64,000 nt of DNA from Chitinophaga varians (GTDB lineage Bacteria; Bacteroidota; Bacteroidia; Chitinophagales; Chitinophagaceae). The notes under the pieces are model-generated. The model saw nothing but the letters and a program-made list of their open reading frames with translations, did no database searches and had not been told where the DNA came from. The stretch is taken from positions 1,178,001-1,242,000 of the forward strand of contig NZ_JABAIA010000003.1 of assembly GCF_012641275.1 (NCBI RefSeq), read 5' to 3'. The translations under genes and the position numbers were made by a program. Shown in pieces: positions 27,796 to 36,632 of the stretch (position 1 is the first letter of the stretch; every line of letters starts with the position of its first letter).

Positions 27796-28368
27796 TTAAA
27801 ACCGGCTAAGCCATGCCAGGAGGGAGATGAGCACCCCAAGGGCGTGTTTTATCTGTTTGATGGCCTGGAAAATATGTGTTTCCACTGTTCGGGGCGACAA
27901 GGAAAGTTTGTGTGCGATCTGCTGGTAGTTCATACCATTAAAGCGGCTCATTTCGAATACTTTACGCCGCATGGGAGGCATTTCCTTTAATATGTTGGCC
28001 AGCTTTGCCTGTAGTTCCTTTTCCGCCAGCTTGCCCCAAAGGTCATCTACCGGCAGGGTGTACCTGTCTATAACGTGGACCACCTTTTCCTGGTAAACAG
28101 TTTCCTTCCGGAGGAAGTCGATCAGCGTGGTACGGGCAATGCGGAACAGCTGCGACTCTATCTGCAGATCGTCAGCAAGGCTTTCCCGGTAGTTCCAGCA
28201 TTTGATGAATGTAAGCTGCGTCACCTCTTCTGCAATGAAGGATGACTTGGTTTTCTGGAGAATAAAATAATATACCCTTTTGTGCCAGGAATAATAGACT
28301 TCGTTAAAAGCCAAAAGGTTACCTTGTTTCAAAGCAGCTATAATATTCAAAACGCGGTCATTTATCAC
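27796..28368 (-). CDS. ECF-type RNA polymerase sigma factor (PUL 1)
   Basis: Protein of 190 residues with sigma-70 region 2 (FNEVYYSWHKRVYYFILQKT, then EEVTQLTFIKCWNYR) and region 4 (MPPMRRKVFEMSRFNGMNYQ, then LSLSPRTVETHIFQAIKQI). This is the short Bacteroidetes ECF type. It is the first gene of the minus-strand PUL and is followed by its likely FecR partner, so it should drive susC, susD and the two enzyme genes. The C-terminal tail (ALGVLISLLAWLSRF) is unusually hydrophobic, a feature seen in several Bacteroidota ECF factors. Confidence 0.93.
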   Translation of the reverse strand: MINDRVLNIIAALKQGNLLAFNEVYYSWHKRVYYFILQKTKSSFIAEEVTQLTFIKCWNYRESLADDLQIESQLFRIARTTLIDFLRKETVYQEKVVHVIDRYTLPVDDLWGKLAEKELQAKLANILKEMPPMRRKVFEMSRFNGMNYQQIAHKLSLSPRTVETHIFQAIKQIKHALGVLISLLAWLSRF

Positions 28369-28387
28369 AGCAATTTAAATAAATAAA

Positions 28388-28485
28388 TGTGGAAATTCCT
28401 AGCGGGCGGTCAGCAGTTCCACAACGGAAAACGGGAAGGTTTTTGGTCCCGAAAAAAATCCGGAGGTACGGCTTCCGGATTTTTT
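28388..28485 (+). ncRNA. Possible small structured RNA or leader between divergent PULs
   Basis: Three stems lie in series: TGTGGAA (28388) with TTCCACA (28417), CGGGA (28432) with TCCCG (28447), and a terminator-like stem ending in a T run at 28485. The stretch lies between two divergent genes, where a terminator is not expected. It could be a short plus-strand RNA of about 100 nt or part of a leader. No family match can be claimed. Confidence 0.3.
28452..28485. terminator. Terminator-like hairpin in a divergent intergenic region
   Basis: AAAATCCGGAGG pairs with CTTCCGGATTTT (one G-U pair) around a 6-base loop and is followed by further T. A-rich and T-rich arms could act in both directions. 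It sits upstream of both neighbouring genes, so it must end some other transcript or act as an attenuator. Confidence 0.6.
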
Positions 28486-28535
28486 GTTATGCCTTCTGAA
28501 AAAAAATTATAATAGTCAAAATGACATTTATTTAT

Positions 28536-28543
28536 TATTTTTG
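28536..28543 (+). promoter_or_regulatory. Candidate -7 box for the GH97 gene
   Basis: TATTTTTG fits TAnnTTTG and lies about 50 bp before the GH97 start. No clear TTTG is seen at the -33 spacing. Confidence 0.3.
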
Positions 28544-28593
28544 AGAACACCACGTTTCGGACCGTTTCAAAAACGGCTTATATATTTATAGTT

Positions 28594-30522
28594 ATGAAAA
28601 GCGCAAACATCATCCTGGCCATCTTATTCTTATCGCTAACGCACGCACGGGCGCAGTCAAAGGAAGTCCTGATCTTTAGTCCTGATCACCACATACAGGT
28701 AGCTGTATGGAGCGGGAGGGAAGGGGAAATCCGTTACCAGGTGAAGCATCATGAAACAATAGTGATAGATTCTTCCATGCTGGGAATGGAACTGGCAGAT
28801 GCTGATATGTCGCATCAGCTCCGCTTTGTAGCCGCCTCCGACAACCGTCAGGTGAATGACAACTACCGGATGATCTATTATAAAAAATCTGCGGTCAGCT
28901 ACCAGGCAAACCAGCGGGTGCTGCATTATGTGAATGCGAAGAAAGCCGGGATAGACATCGTATTTCAGGTGTCCAATGATGCTGTGGCGTTTAAGTATTT
29001 GCTGACAGGCAAGTCCGCCGGAATGAAACAGGTACTGAAAGAAAATACCGCCTTTAATTTCCCCGCAGGCACTACTACCTGGCTGCAGCCCATGCAGGTG
29101 GCCAGGTCTGGCTGGGAAAGCGTAAACCCGGCCTATGAGGAACATTATCGTACAGCCGTTCCCGTAGAAAATGTGGAAGCGAATAAAACCGGCTGGGTAT
29201 ACCCGGCATTGTTTAAAGTAAAAGACAGTTGGGTACTGTTGACAGAAGCCGCAATGGACGGCAACTACTGCGCTACCCGGTTGTTGTCTTCCGGTACGCC
29301 CGGCACCTTTACGGTTGGGTTCCCCGATCCGAAGGAGGTCATCACCGGCAAAGGTTATCTGCCGCAGGCGACCTTGCCATTTGCATCACCATGGAGGGTC
29401 ATCACCATCGGGTCGCTGGAAACGATCATTACCTCTACCGCAGGCACTGACGTGGCCAGGCCCGCTGTTATACAAAACACATCGTTTGTTAAACCAGGAA
29501 AGGCTTCCTGGAGCTGGATCAACTCCAAAGACGATTTTATTACCTATGAAGAACAGCTGCGGTACATCGATTTTGCTGCGGACATGCATTGGCAGTATTG
29601 CCTGATTGATGTTGACTGGGACCGTAAAATCGGCTACGAACGGATGCAGCAGCTGGCAGACTATGCGAAGAAAAAAAACGTGTCCCTGTTGCTGTGGTAC
29701 AATTCTGCGGGCGACTGGAACACGGTAAAATATACGCCTAAAAACCTGTTGCTCACACATGAAGGCCGCATGAAAGAGTTTGCGCGGATCAGTAAAATGG
29801 GCATCAAAGGCGTGAAAATAGATTTCTTTGCCGGCGACGGCCAGTCCGTCATTCAATACTACATCGATATCCTGAAAGACGCGGCTGCCAACGGGCTGAT
29901 GGTGAATTTTCACGGCGCCACGCTGCCGAGAGGATGGGCACGCACCTATCCCCATCTGGTGACGGCAGAGGCGGTGAGAGGTTTCGAAAACGTGACCTTT
30001 GGCCAGGGCGACGCCGACAGGGAAGCGGAAATCTGTACCATGCTGCCTTTTACCAGGAATGCATTTGATCCAATGGACTACACTCCGATGAACTTATATA
30101 AAGTACAGTCCTATACGCAACGGAAAACCAGCAACGCGTTTCAACTGGCACTGTCAGTGCTGTTCCTCTCCGGGATACAACACTATGCTGAATCCCCGGA
30201 AGGAATGGCAAAAGTAGACCCACAGGTAAAAACGGTGCTGCGTGAACTGCCCTCCGCCTGGGACGATGTGAAATTCCTGGCGGGCTATCCCGGAAAATAC
30301 GTGGTACTGGCCAGAAGAGCAGGTTCAAAATGGTATGTCGCCGGTATCAATGCACAATCGGGCCCGCAACAGGTCCAGGTGGACCTTGCGGCTTTCGGTA
30401 AAACGAAAGGGCAGCTCATCACAGAGGGAAACGATGCGTTTTCTTTTAATATAACAAATGCAACGTCCGGTCAGACGGTTGAAATGAAGCCCTCCGGCGG
30501 ATTTTTAATGATACTGGAATAA
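28594..30522 (+). CDS. GH97 family glycoside hydrolase (alpha-galactosidase/alpha-glucosidase)
   Basis: Protein of 642 residues with a signal peptide ending near ARAQS. The N-terminal beta-sandwich (residues ~25-270) is the GH97 type (SPDHHIQVAVWSGREGEIRY). The barrel starts with a WSWINSKDDFITYEEQLRYI-like segment, and a C-terminal sandwich ends the protein. Asp410 (GVKIDFFAGDG) lies where the nucleophile of retaining GH97 enzymes sits and Glu459 (TAEAVRG) where their acid/base sits; SusB-type inverting members use Glu bases instead. This points to the retaining, alpha-galactosidase-like branch, by analogy to BtGH97b. It opens the plus-strand PUL. The first half of the upstream region contains a hairpin series. 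Confidence 0.9.
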   Translation: MKSANIILAILFLSLTHARAQSKEVLIFSPDHHIQVAVWSGREGEIRYQVKHHETIVIDSSMLGMELADADMSHQLRFVAASDNRQVNDNYRMIYYKKSAVSYQANQRVLHYVNAKKAGIDIVFQVSNDAVAFKYLLTGKSAGMKQVLKENTAFNFPAGTTTWLQPMQVARSGWESVNPAYEEHYRTAVPVENVEANKTGWVYPALFKVKDSWVLLTEAAMDGNYCATRLLSSGTPGTFTVGFPDPKEVITGKGYLPQATLPFASPWRVITIGSLETIITSTAGTDVARPAVIQNTSFVKPGKASWSWINSKDDFITYEEQLRYIDFAADMHWQYCLIDVDWDRKIGYERMQQLADYAKKKNVSLLLWYNSAGDWNTVKYTPKNLLLTHEGRMKEFARISKMGIKGVKIDFFAGDGQSVIQYYIDILKDAAANGLMVNFHGATLPRGWARTYPHLVTAEAVRGFENVTFGQGDADREAEICTMLPFTRNAFDPMDYTPMNLYKVQSYTQRKTSNAFQLALSVLFLSGIQHYAESPEGMAKVDPQVKTVLRELPSAWDDVKFLAGYPGKYVVLARRAGSKWYVAGINAQSGPQQVQVDLAAFGKTKGQLITEGNDAFSFNITNATSGQTVEMKPSGGFLMILE

Positions 30523-30565
30523 TATCACAACAATAGTATCTCAGAGAAGTGTGTCAGTTATTTTT

Positions 30566-30584
30566 ATTTGTATATTAGACAATT
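30566..30584. promoter_or_regulatory. Putative AraR operator in the sigma-gene promoter (one mismatch)
   Basis: ATTTGTATATTAGACAATT: one mismatch from the repeat AATTGT-N7-ACAATT found before araB and before the GH51 gene. It overlaps the -33 element and spacer of the promoter described below, where a bound repressor would block transcription. Confidence 0.45.
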
Positions 30585-30599
30585 ATTAATATAGGTTTG
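30567..30599 (+). promoter_or_regulatory. Bacteroidota promoter for the ECF sigma gene
   Basis: TTTG at 30567-30570 and TAGGTTTG at 30592-30599, with a 21-bp spacer, match the Bacteroidota consensus TTTG / TAnnTTTG. It lies about 80 bp before the sigma-factor start codon. Confidence 0.55.
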
Positions 30600-30681
30600 C
30601 AATCTGGCCTATGCAGTTTGTTATAAGTCACGCCTGGACCGGGCTGGTGACGGGTTTCACGTTGATACTAATTCCCCATAT

Positions 30682-31236
30682 ATGAGTGATGTGCATCTTC
30701 AACAATTTGCAGATGGTATGCTGTTAAGTTTACTGAGAGAAAATAACAGCGAGGCATTTAATGTGATTTATGCAAGGTACCGGGAACGGCTCTACGGCTA
30801 TCTGGTGAAGGTCATTAAAGACACCGCAGAGGCAGAAGATATCCTCCAGGAGGTATTTGTTTCCCTGTGGAAACGCCGCAGCGACCTGCATCATATTGAA
30901 TCCCTGTACACCTATCTTTTTTCCTGCGTACGGTATGGCGGTTTCAGGTATATGCGTAACGAAGCAAGGAAGCATCATTTCAGGGCCTCCTGGCGCCTGC
31001 TCTTCGGGGAAGAAGACGACCTGTTTGAGCAGCAGCTGGCTGCTGACGAACTATCGAGAATACTGAACCGCGAAGTAGACAAGCTCCCCCTGAAAATGCG
31101 GCAGGTATTTATTCTCAGCAGGAAAGAAGAACTGTCCCACCGGGAAATAAGCCACAAATTAAATATCTCCGATAAAACGGTAAAGAAGCAAATAAACAAC
31201 GCACTGAAATATCTACACCTGAAGCTGAACGCATAA
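30682..31236 (+). CDS. ECF-type RNA polymerase sigma factor (PUL 2)
   Basis: Protein of 184 residues. Region 2 is seen at residues ~20-90 (FNVIYARYRERLYGYL, then AEAEDILQEVFVSLWKRRSDL) and region 4 at ~125-180 (LPLKMRQVFILSRKEELSHR, then LNISDKTVKKQINNALKYL). It resembles the Bacteroidetes family of ECF factors that activate susC-susD pairs. Unlike the sigma factor of PUL 1, no FecR-like anti-sigma gene is beside it, and the next gene is the transporter, 295 bp downstream. Its promoter holds a putative AraR site, so control may be by transcription rather than by sequestration. Confidence 0.93.
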   Translation: MSDVHLQQFADGMLLSLLRENNSEAFNVIYARYRERLYGYLVKVIKDTAEAEDILQEVFVSLWKRRSDLHHIESLYTYLFSCVRYGGFRYMRNEARKHHFRASWRLLFGEEDDLFEQQLAADELSRILNREVDKLPLKMRQVFILSRKEELSHREISHKLNISDKTVKKQINNALKYLHLKLNA

Positions 31237-31531
31237 ATACACGGTACCGGATTTTTTTTATTGCTTCTACTACCACGCCCTGTTTTTGAACACTTCATTA
31301 ATGTGCCGTAGCGATCAAAGCCAAAACTGATAAAGTAGCCTGTTCCACGAAGGCTATACTGTGATGACTGATTCCACAGAATATGAACTGAAAAATCGAT
31401 AATCAAAGCAACCACGTGTATGAAAAAAATCAATGGGCATCATCTCTGTCCCGTCAGAGAGCCATGTAGTTATGCCATTAATTGTCAACCAGACTGATAT
31501 GAACTATTGACCTATTCAAAATTCAAATTCC

Positions 31532-34500
31532 ATGATGAAAAAAATTCCGCCTGCCCTTTTGTGGCTGGTGATGATATCCTGCGCCCTGTTTTTCCTGCCT
31601 GGTCTGGGCTTTGGACAGCAGCCGGCATCCACGAAAACTATTACAGGCACTGTCCGCAGTGAAAAAGGTGAGCCGCTGGCCGGCGTGACCGTACGTGTGA
31701 AAGACGGCACAGCCTCCACTCACACCGATGCCAACGGCCGTTACAGCCTCTCTGCCGCCGCAGGCAATGTTCTCATTTTTTCCTCCATCGGCTTCAAGCC
31801 ACAGGAAAGACCGGTGCCGGCCGAAGGCTCGGCAATAAACCTGGTATTGCCCGATGAGTTTTCCACGCTCAACGATGTGATCGTGGTAGGCTATACGTCG
31901 CAAAAGAAAGCCACGGTTACCGGCGCTACCAGCAGCATCAATTCCGTTGACCTGGTGAGAACGCCGGCAGTAGCCGCTACCAGCGCGCTGGTAGGCAAAG
32001 TGGCGGGTGTTACTTTCCGCGCTACTGATTCCAGGCCGGGCAATGGTACCTCGCTGCAGATCAGGAACCTCGGTGATCCGCTGTATGTGATAGACGGCGT
32101 GCCTTACAGCACCAACAACGGCAGCACTGCCTTCGGCTTTAACACAGGCATCTCCGGGCAGAACCTCTTTAACAACCTCACCATAGAAGATATTGAGAGC
32201 ATCACCGTGCTGAAAGACGCATCTGCCTCTATATATGGTTTACGTGCATCCAATGGCGTAGTGCTCGTGACCACAAAAAAGGGCAAACGGCGGGAACAAA
32301 CGTCCATCAATTTCTCCAGTTATTACGGGCTGCAGAATTTTACACGTTATCCGCGTCCGGCCAATGCTGGGCAGTATGTGCGGGGACAGCTCGAAGCCGC
32401 CCAGAATGCCGGCAATGCCGCGCCTTCAGACATAGCATTGATCTATACGCCGGAACAACTGGCCAAATGGGAGGCCGGTACCGAAAAAGGATATAAAAGT
32501 TATGATCACTTTAAATCCGTGACACGGCCTAACGTGCCACAGTATTATATGAGCATGAACGCTTCCGGAGGGTCGCAACGTTCCAACTACTACCTGTCAC
32601 TGAGCCACATGCGACAGGACGCCATCATCAAAGACTTTAACTTCCAACGCACCAATCTCCAGGCCAATCTCAACGGCAGCGTGGCCAAAGGGCTGGAAGT
32701 AGGCACGGAAATCAGCGCCCGCATTGAAAAAAGACATAACGTCGGCGTACCCGGACTGGATGATTATTTCAACCCGCTGCTGAGTATTTCCAGTATGTGG
32801 CCCACAGAACCGCTCTATGCCAACGACAATCCCAACTACATCAATACCGGCCATAGCGTCAATATCAATCCGGCCACATACAAAGACAATATAACCGGCT
32901 ACATCGATGAGCTGTTCCGCGCGGTGAATGTGAATGTCAATGCGCAGTATACTTTCAAATGGGGCATGGTGCTCAAAGGCCTGTATTCCTACAATTTTAC
33001 CAATGAAGACTTTGATGGCTTCGAATACACGTACAATTCCTATACATATGACCCTGCCACCGACAGTTATCGTATTACCGGCGGCAACCAGAATCCCTGG
33101 CGCGAAAAGCACAAGCGGAATATCGTATCCCGCTTTGCACAATTACAGCTGAGCTACAACAAGCAGCTGGGTGCGCATGCTGTTTCCGCCGTGGCAGCCT
33201 ATGAACGTTCGGACATGGAGAACGATTACCTCGCCCTGCATACCGTTCCGCCGAATGATTATATTCCGGTCATGCAGCTGGCCAACCTGGACTATCTCGA
33301 CGATTCATGGGCTACGGAGGCGCGTGCCGGTTATGTAGGCCGTATCAACTACAACTACAAACAGAAATACCTTCTGGAGATGCTGGGCCGCTATGATGGC
33401 TCTTTCCTCTATGCACCGGACAAACGATGGGGATTTTTTCCCGGCGTGTCCCTGGGATGGCGTATTTCCCAGGAACCTTTCTTCCAGAACAGCAGACTGA
33501 ATTCTGTGGTGACAGACCTCAAGATAAGGGCCTCCTACGGGCAAACGGGCAGCGAACTGGGACTGGGCACGCCACCTACCATGTTCACCTACCTGAGCGG
33601 ATATAACTTCAACCAGGGTAGCGCAGTGTTCAACGGTAGTTATGTCAACGGTATCCGTCCGCGCGGCCTGCCCATCACTAACCTGTCATGGGTGGTGAAC
33701 CATTCCAAAAATATAGGCATTGACGTTACACTGCTGCGGGGCAGGATCACCGGTCAGTTCGATGTGTTTGAGCGGCTGCGCACCGGTCTGCCTGCCGCCC
33801 GGTACGATGTGCTGCTGCCTAATGAAGTAGGGTACGGGCTGCCCCTGGAAAATCTCAATAAAGACGCCACCCGCGGTATGGACGGAATGATCACCTACCA
33901 GGACAAAGCGGGCGATTTTAATTATTCCATCGGCATCAACGGCACCATCGCCCGCCGCAGGGACATCAGCAGCTACAAACCGCGTTTTGGCAGTTCCTGG
34001 GATGAATACCGCAACTCCTACGAAAACCGCTGGGGCAATATCAACTGGGGATACGAAGTGATCGGCCGGTTCCAGTCACAGCAGGAAATCGACAATTACA
34101 AGGTGAATAACGATGAACAAGGCAACAGGACACAGCTGCCCGGTGACTTCATTTACAAAGACGTGAACGGCGACGGTATCATCAACTATTTGGATGAAAG
34201 GCCAATCGGCTATGCGGAGGGCGCACTCCCGTATTTTACCTACGGCATCAATGGCAATCTGCAATGGAAAGGTTTTAACCTGGCGTTTGATTTTGCAGGA
34301 GCAGGCATGCAGTCCTATTTTCGCGATTGGGAGCTGCGTTATCCTTTCCAGAACAATGGTAACTCTCCCGCCTATATGCTGAGCGACCGCTGGCACCGGG
34401 CAGACCCGTACAATCCTTTCAGTGAGTGGATTCCCGGCAAGTTCCCCGCAACCCGTAAAGGCGGTAACAATAATGCGCGGCGCAACGATTTCTGGGTCAC

Positions 34501-34729
34501 GAACGTACGGTACCTGCGGCTGAAAACACTGGAACTGGGGTACAGCTTCCCGCAAAAGCTGTTGAAGCGCACCCGTATTTCAAAACTGCGCGTATATGCC
34601 TCTGCGTCTAATCTTTTTTCGATAGACAATCTCAGCGCCTATCAGATAGACCCCGAGGTGGCCAGCTCCAACGGGCTGATTTACCCACAGCAGAAGCTTT
34701 ATCTTTTTGGTTTTAATCTCTCACTATAA
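31532..34729 (+). CDS. SusC/RagA-type TonB-dependent transporter (arabinose PUL)
   Basis: Protein of 1065 residues: signal peptide (to about residue 30), carboxypeptidase-D regulatory-like domain (ITGTVRSEKGEPLAGVTVRV, ~36-110), plug with LYVIDGVPYSTNNGS then IESITVLKDASASIYG (~185-230), and an outer-membrane barrel ending FGFNLSL. There is no STN domain. With the SusD partner 12 bp downstream it should import arabinose-containing oligosaccharides. The 295-bp region before it holds only an AATTGTCA half-site (31480) and no clear operator or strong promoter. Confidence 0.95.
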   Translation: MMKKIPPALLWLVMISCALFFLPGLGFGQQPASTKTITGTVRSEKGEPLAGVTVRVKDGTASTHTDANGRYSLSAAAGNVLIFSSIGFKPQERPVPAEGSAINLVLPDEFSTLNDVIVVGYTSQKKATVTGATSSINSVDLVRTPAVAATSALVGKVAGVTFRATDSRPGNGTSLQIRNLGDPLYVIDGVPYSTNNGSTAFGFNTGISGQNLFNNLTIEDIESITVLKDASASIYGLRASNGVVLVTTKKGKRREQTSINFSSYYGLQNFTRYPRPANAGQYVRGQLEAAQNAGNAAPSDIALIYTPEQLAKWEAGTEKGYKSYDHFKSVTRPNVPQYYMSMNASGGSQRSNYYLSLSHMRQDAIIKDFNFQRTNLQANLNGSVAKGLEVGTEISARIEKRHNVGVPGLDDYFNPLLSISSMWPTEPLYANDNPNYINTGHSVNINPATYKDNITGYIDELFRAVNVNVNAQYTFKWGMVLKGLYSYNFTNEDFDGFEYTYNSYTYDPATDSYRITGGNQNPWREKHKRNIVSRFAQLQLSYNKQLGAHAVSAVAAYERSDMENDYLALHTVPPNDYIPVMQLANLDYLDDSWATEARAGYVGRINYNYKQKYLLEMLGRYDGSFLYAPDKRWGFFPGVSLGWRISQEPFFQNSRLNSVVTDLKIRASYGQTGSELGLGTPPTMFTYLSGYNFNQGSAVFNGSYVNGIRPRGLPITNLSWVVNHSKNIGIDVTLLRGRITGQFDVFERLRTGLPAARYDVLLPNEVGYGLPLENLNKDATRGMDGMITYQDKAGDFNYSIGINGTIARRRDISSYKPRFGSSWDEYRNSYENRWGNINWGYEVIGRFQSQQEIDNYKVNNDEQGNRTQLPGDFIYKDVNGDGIINYLDERPIGYAEGALPYFTYGINGNLQWKGFNLAFDFAGAGMQSYFRDWELRYPFQNNGNSPAYMLSDRWHRADPYNPFSEWIPGKFPATRKGGNNNARRNDFWVTNVRYLRLKTLELGYSFPQKLLKRTRISKLRVYASASNLFSIDNLSAYQIDPEVASSNGLIYPQQKLYLFGFNLSL

Positions 34730-34741
34730 AACAGTCCGCTG

Positions 34742-36628
34742 ATGAAAAATACTGCCTATTACATGATGATGCTCCTGTTGTTGCTGTTAGGGGCGGCCTG
34801 TAAAAAAGACTGGTTGGAACGGAAACCCAAGACCATCCTGCTGGAAGAACAGGTGTGGAACGATCCCAAACAGATACTGGCATTGCTGGCGAATTATTAT
34901 GACCGTCTCCCTACCGATATGGGCATGACCGGCAACTGGGCCAATATGGCCGATTATGACGATGCCATGTGGTCCGGCTATTCCGGCAACGATGGCCGCA
35001 ACAATATCACCACCTATCCGTATAACCGCTGGGCGCTGTGGGAATATGAACTGATCAGGGACATTAACCTGGCCCTTGAAGGTATTGACCGCTACAGTGT
35101 CAGTCTGCCTGCTGACCAGAAAAAACAATTTTCGGCGGAGCTGCGGTTCCTGCGGGCGTATGTTTATTTCGAAATGGTGAAAAGAATGGGCGGCGTGCCG
35201 CTGATCACCAAACAGCTGATATATGACTATAGCGGCGATCCTACGCCACTGCAGGTGCCCCGTGCCAAAGAAAGCGAAGTATATGATTTTATTGCCGCCG
35301 AGATGGACGCCATTCAGGGCGACCTGGGCAATATTATCAGTAACACAGGCTCCAACAAGTCGGCCAGCAATACCCGCGCCAACAAATATACCGCGCTGGC
35401 CCTGAAGAGCCGTGCAATGTTATACGCCGGTTCGCTCGCCAAATACAATAACATCGCCGGCAATGTCAATATCACGTTGCCCAATGGAGAGGTGGGCATC
35501 CCGGCATCGAAGGCGGATGCTTACTACCAGCAGTCGCTGAACGCCTCCAAAGAAATTATCAGCAGCGGTTTTTATTCGCTGTACCGCAACAACCCCAATA
35601 AGGGCGAAAATTTCTATGAAGCGGTGGTCAATAAAATCGCCAACCGGGAAGCCATTTTTGTGCAGGACTTTTTAAATCCTACCAAAAGACATTTGTTCTC
35701 TTACGACAATATTGTTCGCAGTATCCGGGAAGATAACCTGTCGTCTTCCGGTATTACGCCGTCTTTGGGACTGGTAGAGAGTTTTGAGTATCTCGATGGT
35801 ACGCCCGGTACCTTAAAAACGCGGACAGCGGACAATTCCGACTACATTTATTACGATAAGCCGCAGGATATTTTTGCCAATAAAGATGCGCGCCTGTATG
35901 GCACGGTGATCTATCCCGGCGCCGGCTTCAAGGGGCAGACCATCGAAATGCAGGCAGGCGTGAAAGCCTGGGATGCCGCTGCCAACCGGTTTAATACCAT
36001 CGAGGGGGCGGACTTAAGTTCGAACTGGACGGACGGCAAACTGCTGGTAGGAAGCGCCGGTCCTCACCGCGACATCCAGGAAGTAAGCACCACTGGTTTT
36101 TATCTCCGTAAGTTCATTGATGCCGGCACGGGCACGAGTACACGCGGTATTCAAAGTACGGTTTGGTGGGTACGTTTCCGGCTGGGAGAAATATATCTCA
36201 ATGCCGCAGAAGCCGCGCTGGAACTGGGACAGATGTCCGAAGCGCTCACTTATGTCAATGAGCTGCGGGAGAGGGCGGGTTTCCCGGCCAACAGCCTGGC
36301 TATGCTGACGATCGACAAGCTGAGGAACGAACGCCGGGTGGAACTGGCATTTGAAGACCACCGCGTTTGGGACCTGAAACGCTGGCGCATAGCAGACAAA
36401 CTCTGGAATGGTGATGCCGGTAACCCCAACGATATGGTGTACGGTCTGTATCCCTATCGCGTGGTGAAGCCCGGAGACCCGGCCAGAGACGGTAAGTACG
36501 TTTTCGATAAAGTGCTGCCGCCCCGTTTCCGGGTGCCGCGTTTCTTCCGTATCGGCAACTACTATTCGCAGATAGATCAATCGTGGATCAACAACAATCC
36601 TAAACTGGTACCCAATCCCAATCACTAA
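34742..36628 (+). CDS. SusD/RagB-type surface glycan-binding lipoprotein (arabinose PUL)
   Basis: Protein of 628 residues. The lipoprotein signal has a run of Met and Leu and lipobox LGAAC (Cys near residue 20), followed by KKDWLERKP. SusD features include ELRFLRAYVYFEMVKRMGGV (~138-160), an interior binding region and a C-terminal stretch with RNERRVELAFEDHRVWDLKR. It binds glycan at the cell surface and works with the SusC gene just upstream. Its stop is 4 bases before the next lipoprotein gene, so all three form one operon. Confidence 0.95.
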   Translation: MKNTAYYMMMLLLLLLGAACKKDWLERKPKTILLEEQVWNDPKQILALLANYYDRLPTDMGMTGNWANMADYDDAMWSGYSGNDGRNNITTYPYNRWALWEYELIRDINLALEGIDRYSVSLPADQKKQFSAELRFLRAYVYFEMVKRMGGVPLITKQLIYDYSGDPTPLQVPRAKESEVYDFIAAEMDAIQGDLGNIISNTGSNKSASNTRANKYTALALKSRAMLYAGSLAKYNNIAGNVNITLPNGEVGIPASKADAYYQQSLNASKEIISSGFYSLYRNNPNKGENFYEAVVNKIANREAIFVQDFLNPTKRHLFSYDNIVRSIREDNLSSSGITPSLGLVESFEYLDGTPGTLKTRTADNSDYIYYDKPQDIFANKDARLYGTVIYPGAGFKGQTIEMQAGVKAWDAAANRFNTIEGADLSSNWTDGKLLVGSAGPHRDIQEVSTTGFYLRKFIDAGTGTSTRGIQSTVWWVRFRLGEIYLNAAEAALELGQMSEALTYVNELRERAGFPANSLAMLTIDKLRNERRVELAFEDHRVWDLKRWRIADKLWNGDAGNPNDMVYGLYPYRVVKPGDPARDGKYVFDKVLPPRFRVPRFFRIGNYYSQIDQSWINNNPKLVPNPNH

Positions 36629-36632
36629 TCTT

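Noticed and set aside
31236..31262. Terminator after the PUL 2 sigma gene
   Set aside because: CGGTACCG followed by a T run is only an 8-bp palindrome without a loop, so a hairpin is not credible.
31480..31487. AATTGTCA half-site before the PUL 2 susC gene
   Set aside because: Only one arm matches; the other arm has three mismatches, so it is not counted as an operator.
31237..31531. Minus-strand stretch that could encode GTGYFISFGFDRYGT
   Set aside because: It looks faintly protein-like but is short, overlaps the sigma gene in its continuing frame, and has no clear start; not enough to call a remnant.
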